Origin: Eudromia elegans | Lineage: Eukaryota > Chordata > Aves > Tinamiformes > Tinamidae | Direction: 5' to 3' | Length of the DNA: 64,000 bases | NCBI GenBank assembly: GCA_003342815.1 | Contig: PTEX01000011.1 | Coordinates: 4,050,928-4,114,927, forward strand | Part shown: piece by piece, positions 23,501 to 36,911 of the stretch | How positions within the stretch are numbered: position 1 is the first letter of the stretch | Layout: every line of letters starts with the position of its first letter | Notes under the pieces: model-generated | Database searches by the model: none | Told to the model about the DNA's origin: nothing | Seen by the model: the letters and a program-made list of their open reading frames with translations, nothing else | Program-made: the position numbers and the translations under genes

Positions 23501-25760
23501 GGTGGCCGCGGCCGTGGCCGAGTCGCTGCCCTGGGGATGGGGACACCCGCGGACGGGTTTAGCGGGGCAGGGGCTGCTCCTCGGCCGGGTGCGTCACGGG
23601 CTGCAGCCCCGCGCCCCTCATCCGCTCACTCACCGTTTCTCCCCTTCCTCCGCACCGAACGAGCCAGTTCAAAAGGATCAGACCACCGAGTGGATAACGT
23701 ACCCGTGGGCGCTCTCGCAGTATCTTTCTTCTTGCTTTGTACCTTGGTAAACAAGTTAAAAAATGCAGCAGAGAGGAAAATTGCTAGTGACACTTGAGAC
23801 CTTGCTGCCTTTCCTACACTATCACAAGTTGTACAAAACCACTCTGAACAGCACAGAAAAGTAGGTATTCCAATTAAAAGGACCGAAGTAATAATTCTGA
23901 AACAGTAGATTTCTGACTTGTCATTTTAAAGTGATTTTTTTCTATCTCAGTGTCTGTATTTTCTGGAATTTTAGCACGAAATACACATAGCCTGCAGAAG
24001 CCTTGTAATTAAAGACCTATCCTAGTGACTAGCATGTACCAAAGTGGGGGATTAGATGATCCGATTTCTGTAATAGGATTTGCCTAATTGCCAGTGCAGT
24101 GACAGTTAGCAGGCTCTGTTAATGGGAACACGGGAATGGCCACAGTGCTCGAGATCAGCAGCCCATCTTGTAAAATTTCCCGCAGCAGCAGAATATGATT
24201 TAGAGCAAAATGCAGCACCATCTGCTAGAGAGTAAGTATGGAATAAACTTTCTCAAGTAAAGTTCCTTCAGATTCTCATTAGCAAAAGACAGTTTATGCC
24301 CTAACACGGGAGGGATCTTATTTCTTATAAAGCTCATCCTTATTTTATAACATAGTCAGGACATCATAATATCTAGCTGTGTCTCCAGCTGTTTGTAAAG
24401 TATTAGACTTTCGCATACTGTGACAGCCCATAGTAGGGCATTTTGTGGTCTCTATATTGTGTAAAAATTATCATCAAGTTTCAGCAATTTTACTAAATTT
24501 CACTTCAAGGACCTGCCTGTTTTATAGGGGGGGGGAAAAAAATGAGTAGATGATTCCCCATTTTTGTACCTCTATTCAACCACCATTCCACTGGATCTCA
24601 CCACCTATCCTTTCTTTCTGACAAAGCTCCATCTTTTTTATTTCTCTTCATCAAACTCTTTTCCATGACTCCATAAAAATCTACCAATTCAACAGAAGTC
24701 GAAAGTTTTGCAGAAACTCTAAATAAACAAAGTACCAGGAAAAGTCCATTCAGAATTGTCCATGGCTGAATTTAGCAGTAAAGCTGCCGCTGACTTCAGG
24801 GAGAATGAGCTGAAGCCCTTGGCGGGGTGGCCGAGCAGGGGCGCCAGGGACAGCAGGGGAAGGGGAAAGAGCAGAGCACCAGGGCGGACGGTGCCGCGTG
24901 GCACTGCCCGCCAGCCGGACACGCAGCGTGCCGCCAGGGAGAACCCCCCTGGGGTGACACTGGGGTGACTGAGGCCCAAAGCAGCGTCCGCGCAGGGGAC
25001 GGGTCACAGAAACGCCAAGCCTCGAGTCCACCGGGCTGCTGCAGTCCTGCCGCGTTCGGGAACGTTGCTGTCTTTAGGCTTGGCAAAGCAGGAGATCGTT
25101 CAGGATCATGCAGGAGATCATTGCTAAAAAAAAAGAATTTTTTTTTTGCATTATTGTTTCTATTGCAAGAATAAGACAAAAAAGCAAGCTCTGAATAATA
25201 AACTGCAGTATCAGGTAATTATATTGCAACACACTCAAATTCTTTCAAATAATTAGTTAGTCAAACATCTGCTGCAAATTAATATTGGGCCAAACTTGTC
25301 TCTTGGGTAATACAATGGACTTTGGTACCATTAGGCAAGGGATAATCTGTTCCAACACATTTACTGTCTGTGGATAATTCACTCTGGTTTAGAGCCTTCG
25401 TCTTGCATTGCTCTTGCTTGAAATCTTCTTGCAGGGCTGTTGCTATTTGCTAGCTTGTGCAGATGCATCCGCTTCTTTCAGGCTTAGCTCAGGAAATTCA
25501 AAATGCACACGCTGCCAAGGAAATGAATTTCTTCAATAAGCACTGCAGTGTCAACTCCTACCAATTATGCAATGCTGGAACAAACAAAGTCAGGAATTAT
25601 GCTTGGCTTTTTAGCCATCAATTACATCCTATAAATCCGTAAGGACTTATAAATTGTGCTGCATAAATCTCATATTAAGGCAGCTCTTAACTTGGAAAAT
25701 TTAAATTGCATTTTAGCCAAACAACAAATGGGGCTAATACGCATTGACCACATTAACCGT
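20551..25760. other. Mostly AT-rich intronic sequence
   Basis: Long AT-rich stretches at 20600-21180, 21540-21980 and 23820-24780 are broken by GC-rich patches at about 21230-21370, 22190-22420, 23465-23640 and 24800-25060. A short TA run lies at about 21146-21158 and a G9-A7 run near 24528-24542. No gene is recognised. Confidence 0.4.
25123..25151. repeat. A-tract/T-tract inverted repeat
   Basis: Nine A at 25126-25134, then GAA, then ten T at 25138-25147, framed by TGC on the left and GCA on the right. It can fold into an imperfect AT-only stem. It probably arose by slippage; no function is assigned. Confidence 0.6.
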
Positions 25761-25764
25761 TCAT

Positions 25765-26270
25765 AGGCGCGCGGAGAGGCCGCAGGCGGCCCCGCGGGCT
25801 CCGGGGACGCCGGGCCGTCCCGCCGCGCCTCCCCAGCGCGCCCAGCCCCGCGTGCGCCCCTCAGGGTCGTTCCCCAGCGAGGGCCCTGCTCCCGCTCCAG
25901 TTGGCAGCGATTTCCGAAGGGCTGAACTGCCACGGGGGGATAGGGAATTGATCCAACCTGAACCGCGTGCCCAGGGCTCCCGCCACGGTGAGCGTGCCGG
26001 CGCGTCAGGCGCGCAGTGCCCGGCCGGGCAGCCCTGGCTCGCTGCCCCGCGCTGCTTGCGAGCGTTGGAGAGAGCGGCTAGAACTGCCCTGGCTCTGTTA
26101 TCTTCCACGTGGTCCCGTGCTGCAGGGACCCAGGCAGGTCTTTGCAGGAGGGGGGTGCCCCGCGGCGCTGGCCCCACGCCCCGGCGGGCGCGCTCGCTCA
26201 AGCCCCTGCCCGCGCTTCCACCCGGAGCAGCGTTTGTCCAACAGCCACAGCAGCGCTCAGCACCGCCCCC
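25765..26270. other. Orphan CpG island, about 0.5 kb
   Basis: Dense, undepleted CpG, for example about a dozen in 25801-25860 and again in 26150-26200, inside AT-rich intron. Both strands stay open for 110-195 codons without any domain, as expected from stop-poor GC-rich DNA. Confidence 0.6.
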
Positions 26271-28595
26271 GAAACTCCACTGCTATCTCAGTGACCAGCC
26301 TCATCTGCAGGGGCTGAACTGGTCCAATTAAGAGGGAAACTGCGTGAAAGGTCTCTGTGAAGATCTGTATTTTAATTATTCTGTACAAATATAATGGCTT
26401 AAATCAGTGTGCCTCTTTTTCGTAGCAAAGCGAAGGGTAGCTCTTTCACTAAGCACTACCTGCTCTCTGCTGAACTGCATGGATCCTGAGACACGTTATT
26501 ATAGCAAATAGAGTTCTCTAAACATATTCTTCAACTAAATTATTTGATTGTCTGTGCTGTTGAATGGAGTGGAAGAATGATCATTTTAGTTAGAGAAACC
26601 TTTCTATTTCTAAGGCAGCTGGATTTCAACAACCAAACACCAGATTTTGCCTTCAGAAGATTTAAGCTTCACTTCTGTTCTCATACTTCCCCCCCAAAAA
26701 AGACAAAAGAAAACAATTGGAGAGGCCTCTTTTCCTACATGCAAATACAGTATCTTCTTGAGCACTTTTACTCCAGAATGGTCTCCCTGAACTCCACTGC
26801 ACTTCTCAAAGCCAGAACACTTATTTAGATTAATGATTATGGATTCAGGAGTCCAACTTTAGTCACGCTGGCTGTAAATTCATCGCCTCTAGTCATGTAT
26901 TTATAATTACGAGCTCCACTTGCCAGGCTGTAAGCAGAACTGCCCCCTGATTAGCACGAGGCAGTGTGCTGGAGACCGGCTGTAGACAGAGCTGAGCATC
27001 AGCCAGGGCTGCATACGGGAAAGATGTCACAGTCTTCCCTGTTACGGTTCAGAATCGCAGCCTATGGACAGGAACCGGCCCGTGCCCCCCTTTTCTAAAT
27101 TCCTTCCCCAATGCAAGCATATTCAGAGATGCAAGAAGCTAATTAAAGCACACAAAACGTCACTCTGTGCCACGTGTCAATACCCGCGTGGCTGCATGAA
27201 AGGCACCCACTGGGTACGGGCACACGCAGGACATGCTCCCTTCTGGTACTGGCACGCACGAGCTGGGCATATGGGAATGAGCACGATCCACAGTACCCAG
27301 TGAATTTGGAAGATCTGACGCTTATGAACCTGGATTACACTGCTTCGCCTGATTATAGAGCTGTATTTCTGGATGACTTTACCGGGTGTAGCTTGGATGG
27401 GACCCTGTCGGATCGTTCACGAGGCACCCGAGGGGCAGCAGCTCGTGCAGCGTGCCCAGCCTCAGACTGAATTACCTTGGGAAAATAACGTAGTCTGCAA
27501 ACAGGGGTCCGAGACGCAGGCCGCAGGTTACATCAGGAAGCTAATCCCAACGGCAGGTGCGTTTCCCCCCTCGGTCCCAGATTACTGTCCCCACCGCCGG
27601 GTCCCCACAGCCCCACACCGTTTCTGGTGCAAAGTCTATCGGCAGTTTGCAGAACTGACTGGAAAAAGGCATTTTCTTCCATGGGTCCGATCAGTTCCCG
27701 CAGCTGACACAGATGCCTCTCTCGAGGCCTGGCTTTCAAAAACCCAAGTTCAGCACTGAAAGTGTACTTCTAGTTGTCTTCAGGCTGGTTATCCTATATA
27801 TTTGTCTTTTTGGAGAATTATTTCACTAGAATATTTGCTTGTAAATGCAGTACTTCATTGATTGCAAACACCAGAAATCAGTTTCCTGGAAGAGACTAAA
27901 TTAATAATAAACCTTGGGGTTTCATTGACTTTTAGGCCTCCAAAGCTGAAGTTGTATCAGTCACGGTATGGTGCTTTTGTTTTAATCAGAGTTGATGTTT
28001 CATTATTATTGCCACTTCTCTTGATTTTAGGGAGTCTCATGAGTAATAGAGCAGTGCAGCAAGTTTCACCCATTGCTTAGATTACAAGTTTCGCAATGCA
28101 AGTGCTTCTTCTGAATATCCATGAAATTACAGTGTGTGTGAAGCTGCATTCGTTCCCTCAAGAAAGAGCAGGAGAGGCAAGAAAATCCCCCCCGTGTTGA
28201 TAAAATGCTCCCTAACTGGGCCCTCATGAGCATGCTCTTCACAATGAAAGGAAACACAGAAATAAGGCTTTTGAGTATAAACCAACATGTATTATTTAAA
28301 GCAGCTATCAAATTTAGTTTGCCTAGTCTGATTTTTCCGTTTCCACTACTACTTTTTCTCCCTTGTATAGTCCATGCAAATTGCTAGAACTCATAGATGG
28401 GTGTTAATGTAACCAAAAATAAGGTTTACATCATGGATTTTTTTATAGAATGGCCTTCATCTTCCGACATCACTCACAGGTTTTATTTAAGAATGAGACG
28501 TTCTTGCTGTTTCCCTGGCTTTGACAAGGTCTAAGCCTAGATGTAGAGGATTAGAAACCCATTCGTCTTACAGAGACAGGGTTTTCTCCCTCCCT
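26271..28595. other. Intronic sequence without recognised features
   Basis: AT-rich and unique overall. GC rises modestly at about 27360-27640. GCCCCCTGATTAGC near 26943 contains a CTCF-like core only. No exon with convincing splice sites or homology was found. Confidence 0.4.
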
Positions 28596-28599
28596 GAAA

Positions 28600-29020
28600 G
28601 CTCCCCAAGGCCCCTTCTCGGCCGATGAGCACTATCCTGCACCACGCGCCAGGCTCTGCTCCCCAGCCCGTAGGCTCTGGACCGACTGCAGAGTCGCAAG
28701 AAACAAACTAAGAGGAGGAGGGCAAAGCGGAGCACGGACACGAAGGCAGGGCTGGCGAGCGCGCCCGCTGCCGGCACCGGGCACCGGGCCGCGGTCCTGG
28801 CGTGGGGAGCCGCGCTCCCGCTGCCCCCTCCGCGGCTCTCCACGGGCGGTGCTGCCCTGGGGACGCTGCCCCGGGCTACCCCAGAGCTGCTGCCGTCCGC
28901 GCCAGCGACAACTGCACCCTCGAAGGGCAGGGAGGCTTCTGACAGCGGCCGCCCCGCTGCCGGAACGACGCCGGGAGCCCGCCAGCCTCCCCGGGTGCTC
29001 CGTTCACCTCCGAGAGCCCG
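28600..29020. other. Orphan CpG-rich island
   Basis: GC-rich with dense CpG between about 28740 and 28990 (for example the gcgagcgcgcccgctgccgg cluster near 28755). A 162-codon minus frame across it has no domain. Confidence 0.55.
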
Positions 29021-30370
29021 TGGAGCAGCTTTCTGTGGATTCAAATCCATTTCCATACCGTCTCAAGTGCTTTATCCAGAGCGCATCTATAATTAACCAA
29101 TTTCAAATTGCAGGGATCTTTCTGGAAAGACGTTGCCTGAAGCACTGATTTTGCAAACGCTTTCATACGTGCTTAGGCTTTAGCATGTGTGTGGTCCCAT
29201 GGAAATCGATGGCACAACAAGAATATTCACTTCGTACTTAATAAAATCAAGAGCTATAGCAAGGGCTGAAAAGCACGTCCATGGATGAGGATGGCACCTC
29301 CACATCCCCCCATTAGAAAATTAATTTCTCTCACGGCGTCTATTTCTGCTCTTCATCTTCTGAAGAGCTTCTGTTTATCAGCCAGGCTCTGCTATGGAGC
29401 AGTGTTGTCAGGGACCCGAGCCTCAAGGAACTGCTGCCCAAGACATTTTCCTGGATTTGAGAAATTCCTGCTGCTCCCTTCAGACTTGGCTTGCCAAGAA
29501 CAAGGGAGAAGGGAGCTCGGGGGCTCCACCTGAGAGCGCAGCAGCTCCGGGGGTTCACAACCCCTCCAGCCCGCCGGGGCCCTCAGGGGGCCCCCTGCCC
29601 CGGGTCGCCGAGACGGACACCGCGCGTGCCCTCATCCTGCCCACGGCTAGCCTGGCTTTCCCACGGGCTGGGCTGCCAGGACCAAGCCCGGAGTTCTAAC
29701 TGATCCAAGAGAAAAACGTTTCAGGATTTTCGCATCTTCAAGGTTTGCAAAAGGCTATTGAGAAAGCATTTATTTTGCTGTTAACTGGCCAAATAACAAC
29801 ATTATCCAAAGAGGATCAGGCCAAAATGCACACGCCATTACCAAATACCAGTATGTCCACCTAAATATAATCAGGAAGATGAGTCAGCAGACGGTGTTCG
29901 ACCAGAGGCCAGAGTCAGCAGGGCAGGCTGCACGCAGCGGTACCGGCAGTCCGCAGAAGGCAGCAGGATAGGGGTAGCCTGCACTGCCCCCATCCTCATC
30001 CTTACGGCCACGCTCCTACCTCAATGCACATGCAGCGCCAGCCAGTTGCCATTTACATGGAGCTGACTACACAAAGACTTGGGAAAATTCAGTCTAAAAT
30101 GTACCTGGTGCATTAGAGATAACAGGATCACATCTTCGGTCAGTGAGAGCCCGTCCTTGGTAGCAGTCCTTGCACGAGCCCAAGAGCTGGTTGCCTACTT
30201 GATTTCCTCCAAGACAACGTTCTAGGCAGGCTGAAAAAGCAATAAGCCAGGAGAGTTTGTTATAAGCACTGGTATTGCTTGTTTTTTGTCAGAAAAAGCA
30301 CAAATCTATTTAAAAGAGGAATCACTGCTATCATACAGGGAACTAGCTCAAGGAAAGGTAATTTGTCAAC

Positions 30371-30412
30371 TAAATATCTATCTGTACCTATCTATCCCTA
30401 TATATAGCTATA
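30371..30412. repeat. Degenerate (TATC)n microsatellite
   Basis: TATCTATCTGTACCTATCT followed by CCCTATATATAGCTATAG, a decayed tetranucleotide run. Confidence 0.6.
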
Positions 30413-31816
30413 GAAGAATAAATATAATGCTCTTCATAGGTTTCCTTTCCTCTCGCTTGGAGTTAACGGCTCTGTGCCGGTCTAACGGGAGGTGCCTGGC
30501 ACAGTTCCCGCGCTGCTCCGGGGTGCCATCCTGAGCCTCGAGGATGCTCTAAAGCTTTTCATTCAGCAGGGCAATCCTCGCTACCCAGACTTCTCAATCA
30601 AGCAGCAATTTCAAATGCAGCACAGATCATAATATTGACCAATTTGTTTCATTTCAGCAGTTAAATCCTTGCACAAATGCAATCTGAAGCCTAGACAAGC
30701 TCAGATGTTGCCTGGTTTATGTATTCAAGGCCAAGAGAAGAACTCCCTAACCCTTTTTATCAAACCAGTATCACTGTGACTCAAAGCCTGGGACAAAAGA
30801 TGCAAGAACCAGCAACGCAGATCTACAGGTAGCATTAGGAGACTTCTGAAAACCTAATACTAATTTAGTCAGGGACTGCAGTTTCCGTGAGAGCCACACG
30901 CAGTTGCAGAAGAAGGGATTTCTGCTGCGTTTAACAAGCAGCCCGCGTGGGCGTCCTGCCAGCCTGCGCGTGGCCAGGGGCGCCCAGAGAGGGGCTGCCG
31001 CTCCGGCGTCTGCCTCGCGGCTCCCCTGCAAACAGCGCTGGCGGAGCGCATTGCCGGAGGCCTCGCGGGAGGTCCCGCGCAGCCCTTAAACTCTCAGCCT
31101 TCTGCTCAGGGTAAGATGACAGGGTGAGTTCCGCGCTCCTCCTGCTGAGCTGCTGTGGCAAAGCCATGGTTCGATGGACGTGCCGGGCGATCGCCTGCAC
31201 CTCGCTATAGCAGCCTGGCAGCTCGCGCGCAGAAAGCCAGCGAGCAAGCCATCGTCTGCTCACTGCAAATAGATTCTGGGCATGTTTAAGCCATTTCAAG
31301 GTGGCAATATGAGAATTAATTCTCTCTTCTGTGTCTGGGGCCTCATCATTTGCATGGCAGTGCTATTCAGCACGCGCAGAATCATCCTCCCATCCTGCAG
31401 CACATTAATATTTTAGTTTGTTATCTCTCGGTATATGTAGGAGCCGAGCGTCCTTGCGCGGGGCTGGGGCGAGCTGCTGGGGCATGTCGTGTGCGTGGCA
31501 GGGAGGAGCGGCCACGCGGCGCCCAGCGGGCCGCCCCGCCGTGGCCTCGCAGGGGGCTCTCAAGTGCTGCTCTAACACGTGTAATCATCAGGCACAGGAT
31601 GTCTTTTCCCAACTGCTTGCCATTTATTACCTGGGTATCCCACAGGTATTTAATGCTAACTCACATTTCAGCTGATAAACACCCAGAACTGAGACTCACT
31701 ATAGCAAAGCAGAGAACATTTGTGGGTTTTTCTTGTTGTTTGCTTTTGAGTTTGAGCTACTGGAGCATATTTACACTCTCAGCTCTTCAGCATGTCTCTC
31801 TATTTTTAGCTCTGGA

Positions 31817-31875
31817 CAATTTCTTTTATTTTTTCCAGTGATCTTGCACTCCCTGCCTATAGGCACATATTCACA
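31817..31875 (+). repeat. Dispersed direct repeat, copy 1 (unknown family)
   Basis: This segment aligns without gaps to 33185-33243 with 48 of 59 bases identical by eye, including CAATTTCTT, TATTTTTT, TCCCTGCCTAT and GGCACATA in the same order and spacing. A shared CAGAAATTT follows each copy, farther away in copy 2. No known family was recognised. Confidence 0.7.
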
Positions 31876-32319
31876 TGGACACAGAAATTTATAACAACCA
31901 AACAACTAAATATCAATCTTCTCCCTGGTTTGCAGGCAAGAATCTCCCACATTTAATAAACAAATGAATAATACATTCTATTGCTTTACGTCTTTAGAAA
32001 ATGAACGTGCAGGCTTTCTATAGGAGGCAAAGCATTAGAATATCAGGTTAGAAATGGATTTGTGTCAAATTTCATATGCTCAAAAGAGCAGTGGTCTCCA
32101 AACAAAACCTTTGCTGCCTTTCCTTGAAATAGTAACGGGCTCAACAAGATGTGTAAGGCCTTAGCTGCACATCCTCCCCTGACAACATATTAACTAGCTC
32201 ATTTTTCTACTTTACCACAGCAGAACTATTGCATTTTGGCAAATGGAGCCTGCTGCACGCAGGTATTAAGGGTAGCTTTCTTTCATCCTTTCCTCCCTTC
32301 TGTTCAGCATAGGAAGAGA

Positions 32320-32750
32320 GAGGGTGGGCCAGGACTCCCGGTGCCGCTCCTGAAGGGAGCCGCCCGGCGGGAGCGGAGCGGCAGCAAGGGCAGCGGTGCT
32401 CCCGGCCTGCGGAGCAGCGGCTCCTCCCGGCCCGCGCCGCACTCCGGGGAGCGCCTGTCGGCCTCCGGAGCACGCGGAGCTCCGTCCTGCCCTTCCCGAG
32501 CAGAGCGGGGGCAGAGCTCGGCAACGCGGGCGCCCTCCGGCCGTCTCTGCCCCGCGTGCGTGCCGCGCAGCTGCCCTCCCGCCCTGAGCGGAGGAGGCAA
32601 CCGCCAGGGCAGAGCAAACACCCCGGGCAGCCAGCCACGGCGCCCAGGCAGGACCACCTCCCCTCCTGTCCCTTAGATGTGGCCACGTGGACCGCTCATC
32701 CCTGCCCGCGAGCACGACGCTCCCTGCAGGGATGCGGCACCGGCACCTGC
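32320..32750. other. Orphan CpG-rich island
   Basis: Strongly GC-rich with dense CpG from about 32335 to 32600. Frames on both strands stay open for up to 159 codons with Ala/Arg/Pro/Gly-rich translations only. A C-rich, CTTCC-repeating tail lies at about 32755-32785. Confidence 0.6.
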
Positions 32751-33184
32751 ACGGCCTCCCTTCCTCCCTTCCTCCCCTTCCTTCGACCAGCCCAAAGAAG
32801 CACGGTCGAATGTTTAGTCCTTACGCAGCCAGGAGCTTGTAGCTCTTCCCAGTGACAACCACGTGTTGGAATAGCACAGGGATAAATACTTGTACCTGTT
32901 ACCCTCTCCTCCATAGAGAGGTCTACATCGCCACGGAAATGAACTCTGTATTTTAATTGAGCATATTTAAACTATACCAAAAGACAAGGGAAGAAAAAAA
33001 ACCAAGATGCAGAAAACAAGTCATTCCAAATTCACTTATTTCACAGATTGGTCTTCTTGGACCAGTCCAGCCCCATGGATCCTCCAGCCGTTATACACGG
33101 TGGAGGCTGGGTAGGTGTTTCACAGCACAGCTTATTCAGGCCGTGGAGTATTGCTTATTTGAGTTTTGCTGCTAATTCTCTGCC

Positions 33185-33243
33185 CAATTTCTTGTATTTT
33201 TTTGGGTGCTCTTTGATTCCCTGCCTATCGGCACATACTTACA
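33185..33243 (+). repeat. Dispersed direct repeat, copy 2 (unknown family)
   Basis: Partner of 31817-31875, in the same orientation and 1368 bp further on. After the aligned core, about 45 bp of extra sequence (cctcctcatgtggagtatg and following) separates it from the shared CAGAAATTT, suggesting an insertion here or a deletion in copy 1. Confidence 0.7.
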
Positions 33244-35196
33244 CACTCGCATTCACCTCCTCATGTGGAGTATGATGCTTATGGTTTCAGAAATTTTAGC
33301 AGAAAAAGAAAACAAATGCACTGTATAGCAAATATATGATAGAGTAAATATTGCAACACTATCCAAGTTATTTTAAACCTTAGTTCATGCAACAAAAATT
33401 AATGTGAATCCTCTTACTACACAGATCGTATTTTCAAGGAAGGAGAGACCCACACCTACATAATTTGATACTAATAGTTGTGTATCTAATCACAACAATT
33501 CAGAGTGTCAGGCTATCTATTCAGAATATAACAAGAATACGATAAAATATTTATACAATTGACTTAGCTCAGTAGTTTTCAAGAAGAATAGGAAAAATAT
33601 AATTAACTGATTCATGAATTCTTAATGACCGTCAGGAGTTTGGGGCAAGCTGGTTTAAAACACCTACCCTTGGTGGTAAGCACACGCTAACATCTCAGCA
33701 GGGCTGCTTTTATTTTTTTTTTTACCCCGCTGAAATGGGATAAAAATCACATAATTAATTAAATCATAACTTATTCATGAAGAAAGAGTTGGAAGAGACA
33801 GCCTTGTTTAAAATATCTAAACTCCATTGCAGCCAAATATTAAAATCCCAGCAAGCCAATTAAGCCCTTCATTCTCCCGACGTGTCAGTCAGGCACTAGG
33901 CCCCTTACCGTGCACCCCGGCTGGTGGGAACACCGGGATGCAGGCACGGCTCCCACGGACCGCCAGAACCTGCCCTCCTCCTGCTGGGATTCCCGGCGTG
34001 CGGACGGGACGAGCGCGGCCCAGCCCCGAACCGTGTTACACACAAGGCAAGGCCAGTCCAGCCCGGCTGAGCAGCGCGGTTTGAAACCCGGATTTGGTGG
34101 TGGGGGTATCTGTGATGGACACAAACCATCCCGTGAAGCAGCAGCCACGTGTCCACACGGCCCCGGAGCGGCGAATCCCTGCGCGCATCAGGGACACGGG
34201 CCACCTGAGCCTCCCTACGAGCACGTGTGCACGCTGCGCATTGGCCAGACGGGCGCTTAATGCATATTTAATAGACTTGTATACGCTTACTAGTGCAAAG
34301 AGCATCCTCCAACAAGAGCAGTCCTGACCATGGCTGTTAGCGGAACCATTCAAGGAGTAAAGTGATTCGTGTTGGTAGAAAGAGTACATGGAGAACAGCT
34401 TCTATGCCATAGTTAGCATGCGTGCCAGCATACGAGGGAAAAAAGTTAACAAAACCTCTGAGGATGATCCCCAGAGAGCCCTTCTAAACCCAAATTCACC
34501 CCAGTCTGAAAACGCTGTACCTGTAATGAAAAAGGAAAATTTAGAGAGACAAAACAAGACCTGCCCCACACACACAGCCCTGCAACATGCTTGAAATGAC
34601 TAACCATAATCACGATGACGTGACCGCAGACCAAAGGGAGCTGGCTTAGCACCTGCACCCGCCAACGCGGAGGCCTTCCCAGCCCCTGCGCCCGGGGACA
34701 GCGCCGGCCCGGCAGGGGACACGTGCGGGAGCCCTCGCTGGGCTGGCGCGAGAGGAATGCCCTGCTTTCCTTCACATGTTGCTGCTATCTCACATTTCCT
34801 CTTCAATGCAGTCTGAACATAACTCCGTAGCCTTAACAAGACACTCGCTGCAATCTGTCCTCCTTCTAGTGCAACTGGTGAGGCACATGCATTTTTGATG
34901 GAGCCTCGTTCTACATCAGATTTGACTTTCTCAAGGAGATTCATTTCCACCGCCTTTACCTCCCATTGAACATAACAATTCACAGCAACCACAGCTCATG
35001 TTAAACTTGTTAAACTTACTGGAGTCTGCAGAGTTTCTAGATGAAACGGTGCCACCAGCGCCTGCTGGTGCAGGGCGTTCGGTACCACTTGTACCGGACT
35101 AATGGATATGGCAGTTTCCACCATCTCATTAACTGGGGGACACTCTTCACCCACATAAATCCTGTTGGCACCACAGGATCAAAATGTAAACAGATC

Positions 35197-35229
35197 TATG
35201 GATGGATCTGTTATCCATATCCATCCATA
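35197..35229. repeat. Inverted repeat, 11-bp arms
   Basis: TATGGATGGAT at 35197-35207 pairs with ATCCATCCATA at 35219-35229 across an 11-nt spacer. The arms are themselves GGAT/ATCC repeats, so it is probably a slipped microsatellite. Confidence 0.7.
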
Positions 35230-36559
35230 TCCACCTGGAAACAGATACTAGAATCTAAATCCAAAACCAATCAAATTAAAATACCGTAACAGGGGTCTCC
35301 ACTGTATGTAAAACACAACCACCTGGCAAGAGTACCTGCTGAAATAATGCGCCTTTGCAAAGCAGGCAAGCTGAAAACTAAATGGAAATGCAGCCCATAA
35401 AACATTTAGATGTTTGTATATATGCTGATTTGAAGGAAGGAGACGCTGCTCGACAGGAAGAGCGAGTTGCCCGAGACACGGAGCGTTCAGGAGGAGAGCG
35501 CACGCCTCCGCACGCAACGTGCCGCTTGCGGGAATCAGGGCCCCTGGTTCTCCTTCCCCAGTGACCGCGGTGCTGCTCCGGGCAAGGGCAGAGGCACCGC
35601 GGAAGGAGGGTGCTAAGGAGGACACGCGGTTTTCAGAGAGCGACCCGATCCTTTGCCTTGAATTCTTCCGAAAGCTTAACTCACTGAAAGCCGAAAAAGG
35701 GTTAACACCAGAATCTGCTCTTCATACTTTTTTGATTTTGTGAGCATGAATCTCTTTCACGGAACAGCTGTCAAGTCAGCCAACGAAACAGGTCTGCTCC
35801 GGTCTCCTGATAATACCAACTGCTGTTGTTCATGTATCCTCAGTGACAGCAGCAAGATGAAAATCGAAATGAATCGCTCTACAAATGAGACACTTTTCTG
35901 CTTTGACTTTCCAAATGTGACAGTGCTGTTTGTTTTCTCAGTCAGCAACATTTAAGGATGTTGGAAGGCTCTGGTGTCATGGAGTTCCTCAAAGGGGAGG
36001 GTAGTTTTGAAGAGAAGAAATGGGGTGAGCATGTATGACAATTCATACATTTAAATTTCTGTCCATTAGTGCTTCTTCTGCTGAACCGAACTGCAGAATA
36101 TTGCTACAGCACCAATTACTGCCAAGTCTAAGCTCAAAGTGTGAGCATTTCTCATCTCTGCAGGCCTGTGTTTGTTCAGTAGTCTCCCTGTGCTGCAGAT
36201 GCAGAGCATGGGTCCTCACTGCAGAGGTACTGAGCAGAGCAGGAGCCGAGCGGGAACAACCCAGGGTGCTCGGCTGTTGCCCTTCTGCTTAGGGACAAGG
36301 GTCGTGTTTTTCAGCAGATGCAACAACACAGATTTTTAAAGTCATTCTTTCTTCAATAAGAGCCCAAAGAGGAATATTTGCCCTTCTATCTGAAAAGCAG
36401 AAAACACCCTCCAAAATAATTAAGCTTCTGCAATTTCCATGAAGTACAAGAAGAACCTAAGGCACAGACAGTACCTAATGGAACTCGTAAATTACTCGTT
36501 TACTGCAACATGTAGCTGGAAACAAAACCCAAGTTGTAATTTCTGCCCGTGGTTGAGCG

Positions 36560-36800
36560 CACGCATTCCCAGAGGAACGCGGGTCCCGTCGATGGTCGCG
36601 GACGGTCACGGCCACGCGGCTCAGACACCCCGGCAGCCCTGCCACCAGCAGCGACGTCCCCCCCGCCGCAGAGCCCGGGGCCCCCACGGGCACCTACCAG
36701 CCACACAGCGACGTCCCGCTCGGCGGAACCTCTGCACCTTCCACCCCAAGGCCACCGAGCCGGCTCCGCTCTCTTCCACAAACACGTCTCCCACGTCCAC
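36560..36800. other. Small CpG-rich island
   Basis: GC-rich block with CpG clusters near 36565-36610 and 36640-36730. No coding homology. Confidence 0.45.
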
Positions 36801-36911
36801 CCTTGCCGAGCAAGCAAACTGAAAACTTCCTTTGGAGTACCCAGGCTTTATTCATTCAAAGTCTCTGGGTTTGCAGGTGCCAGCTGTGAGACATCCATGG
36901 AGCCCAATTGA

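Larger units (their letters stand above)
29021..32315. other. Intronic sequence, small GC patches
   Basis: AT-rich with GC-rich patches at about 29510-29680, 30940-31090 and 31440-31565. A degenerate TATC/CTAT run lies at about 30371-30412. The first copy of the dispersed 59-bp repeat lies at 31817-31875. No gene is recognised. Confidence 0.4.
32751..36555. other. Intronic sequence
   Basis: AT-rich around 32940-33840 and 35640-36560. CpG-rich patches lie at about 33920-34240, 34640-34750 and 35440-35620. The second copy of the dispersed 59-bp repeat lies at 33185-33243 and an inverted repeat at 35197-35229. No gene is recognised. Confidence 0.4.

Noticed and set aside
18405-30160. Shared GGTCAGTGAGAG(T/C)CCG at about 18409 and 30138
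   Set aside because: Similarity is limited to about 18 bases without flank agreement, so chance is sufficient.
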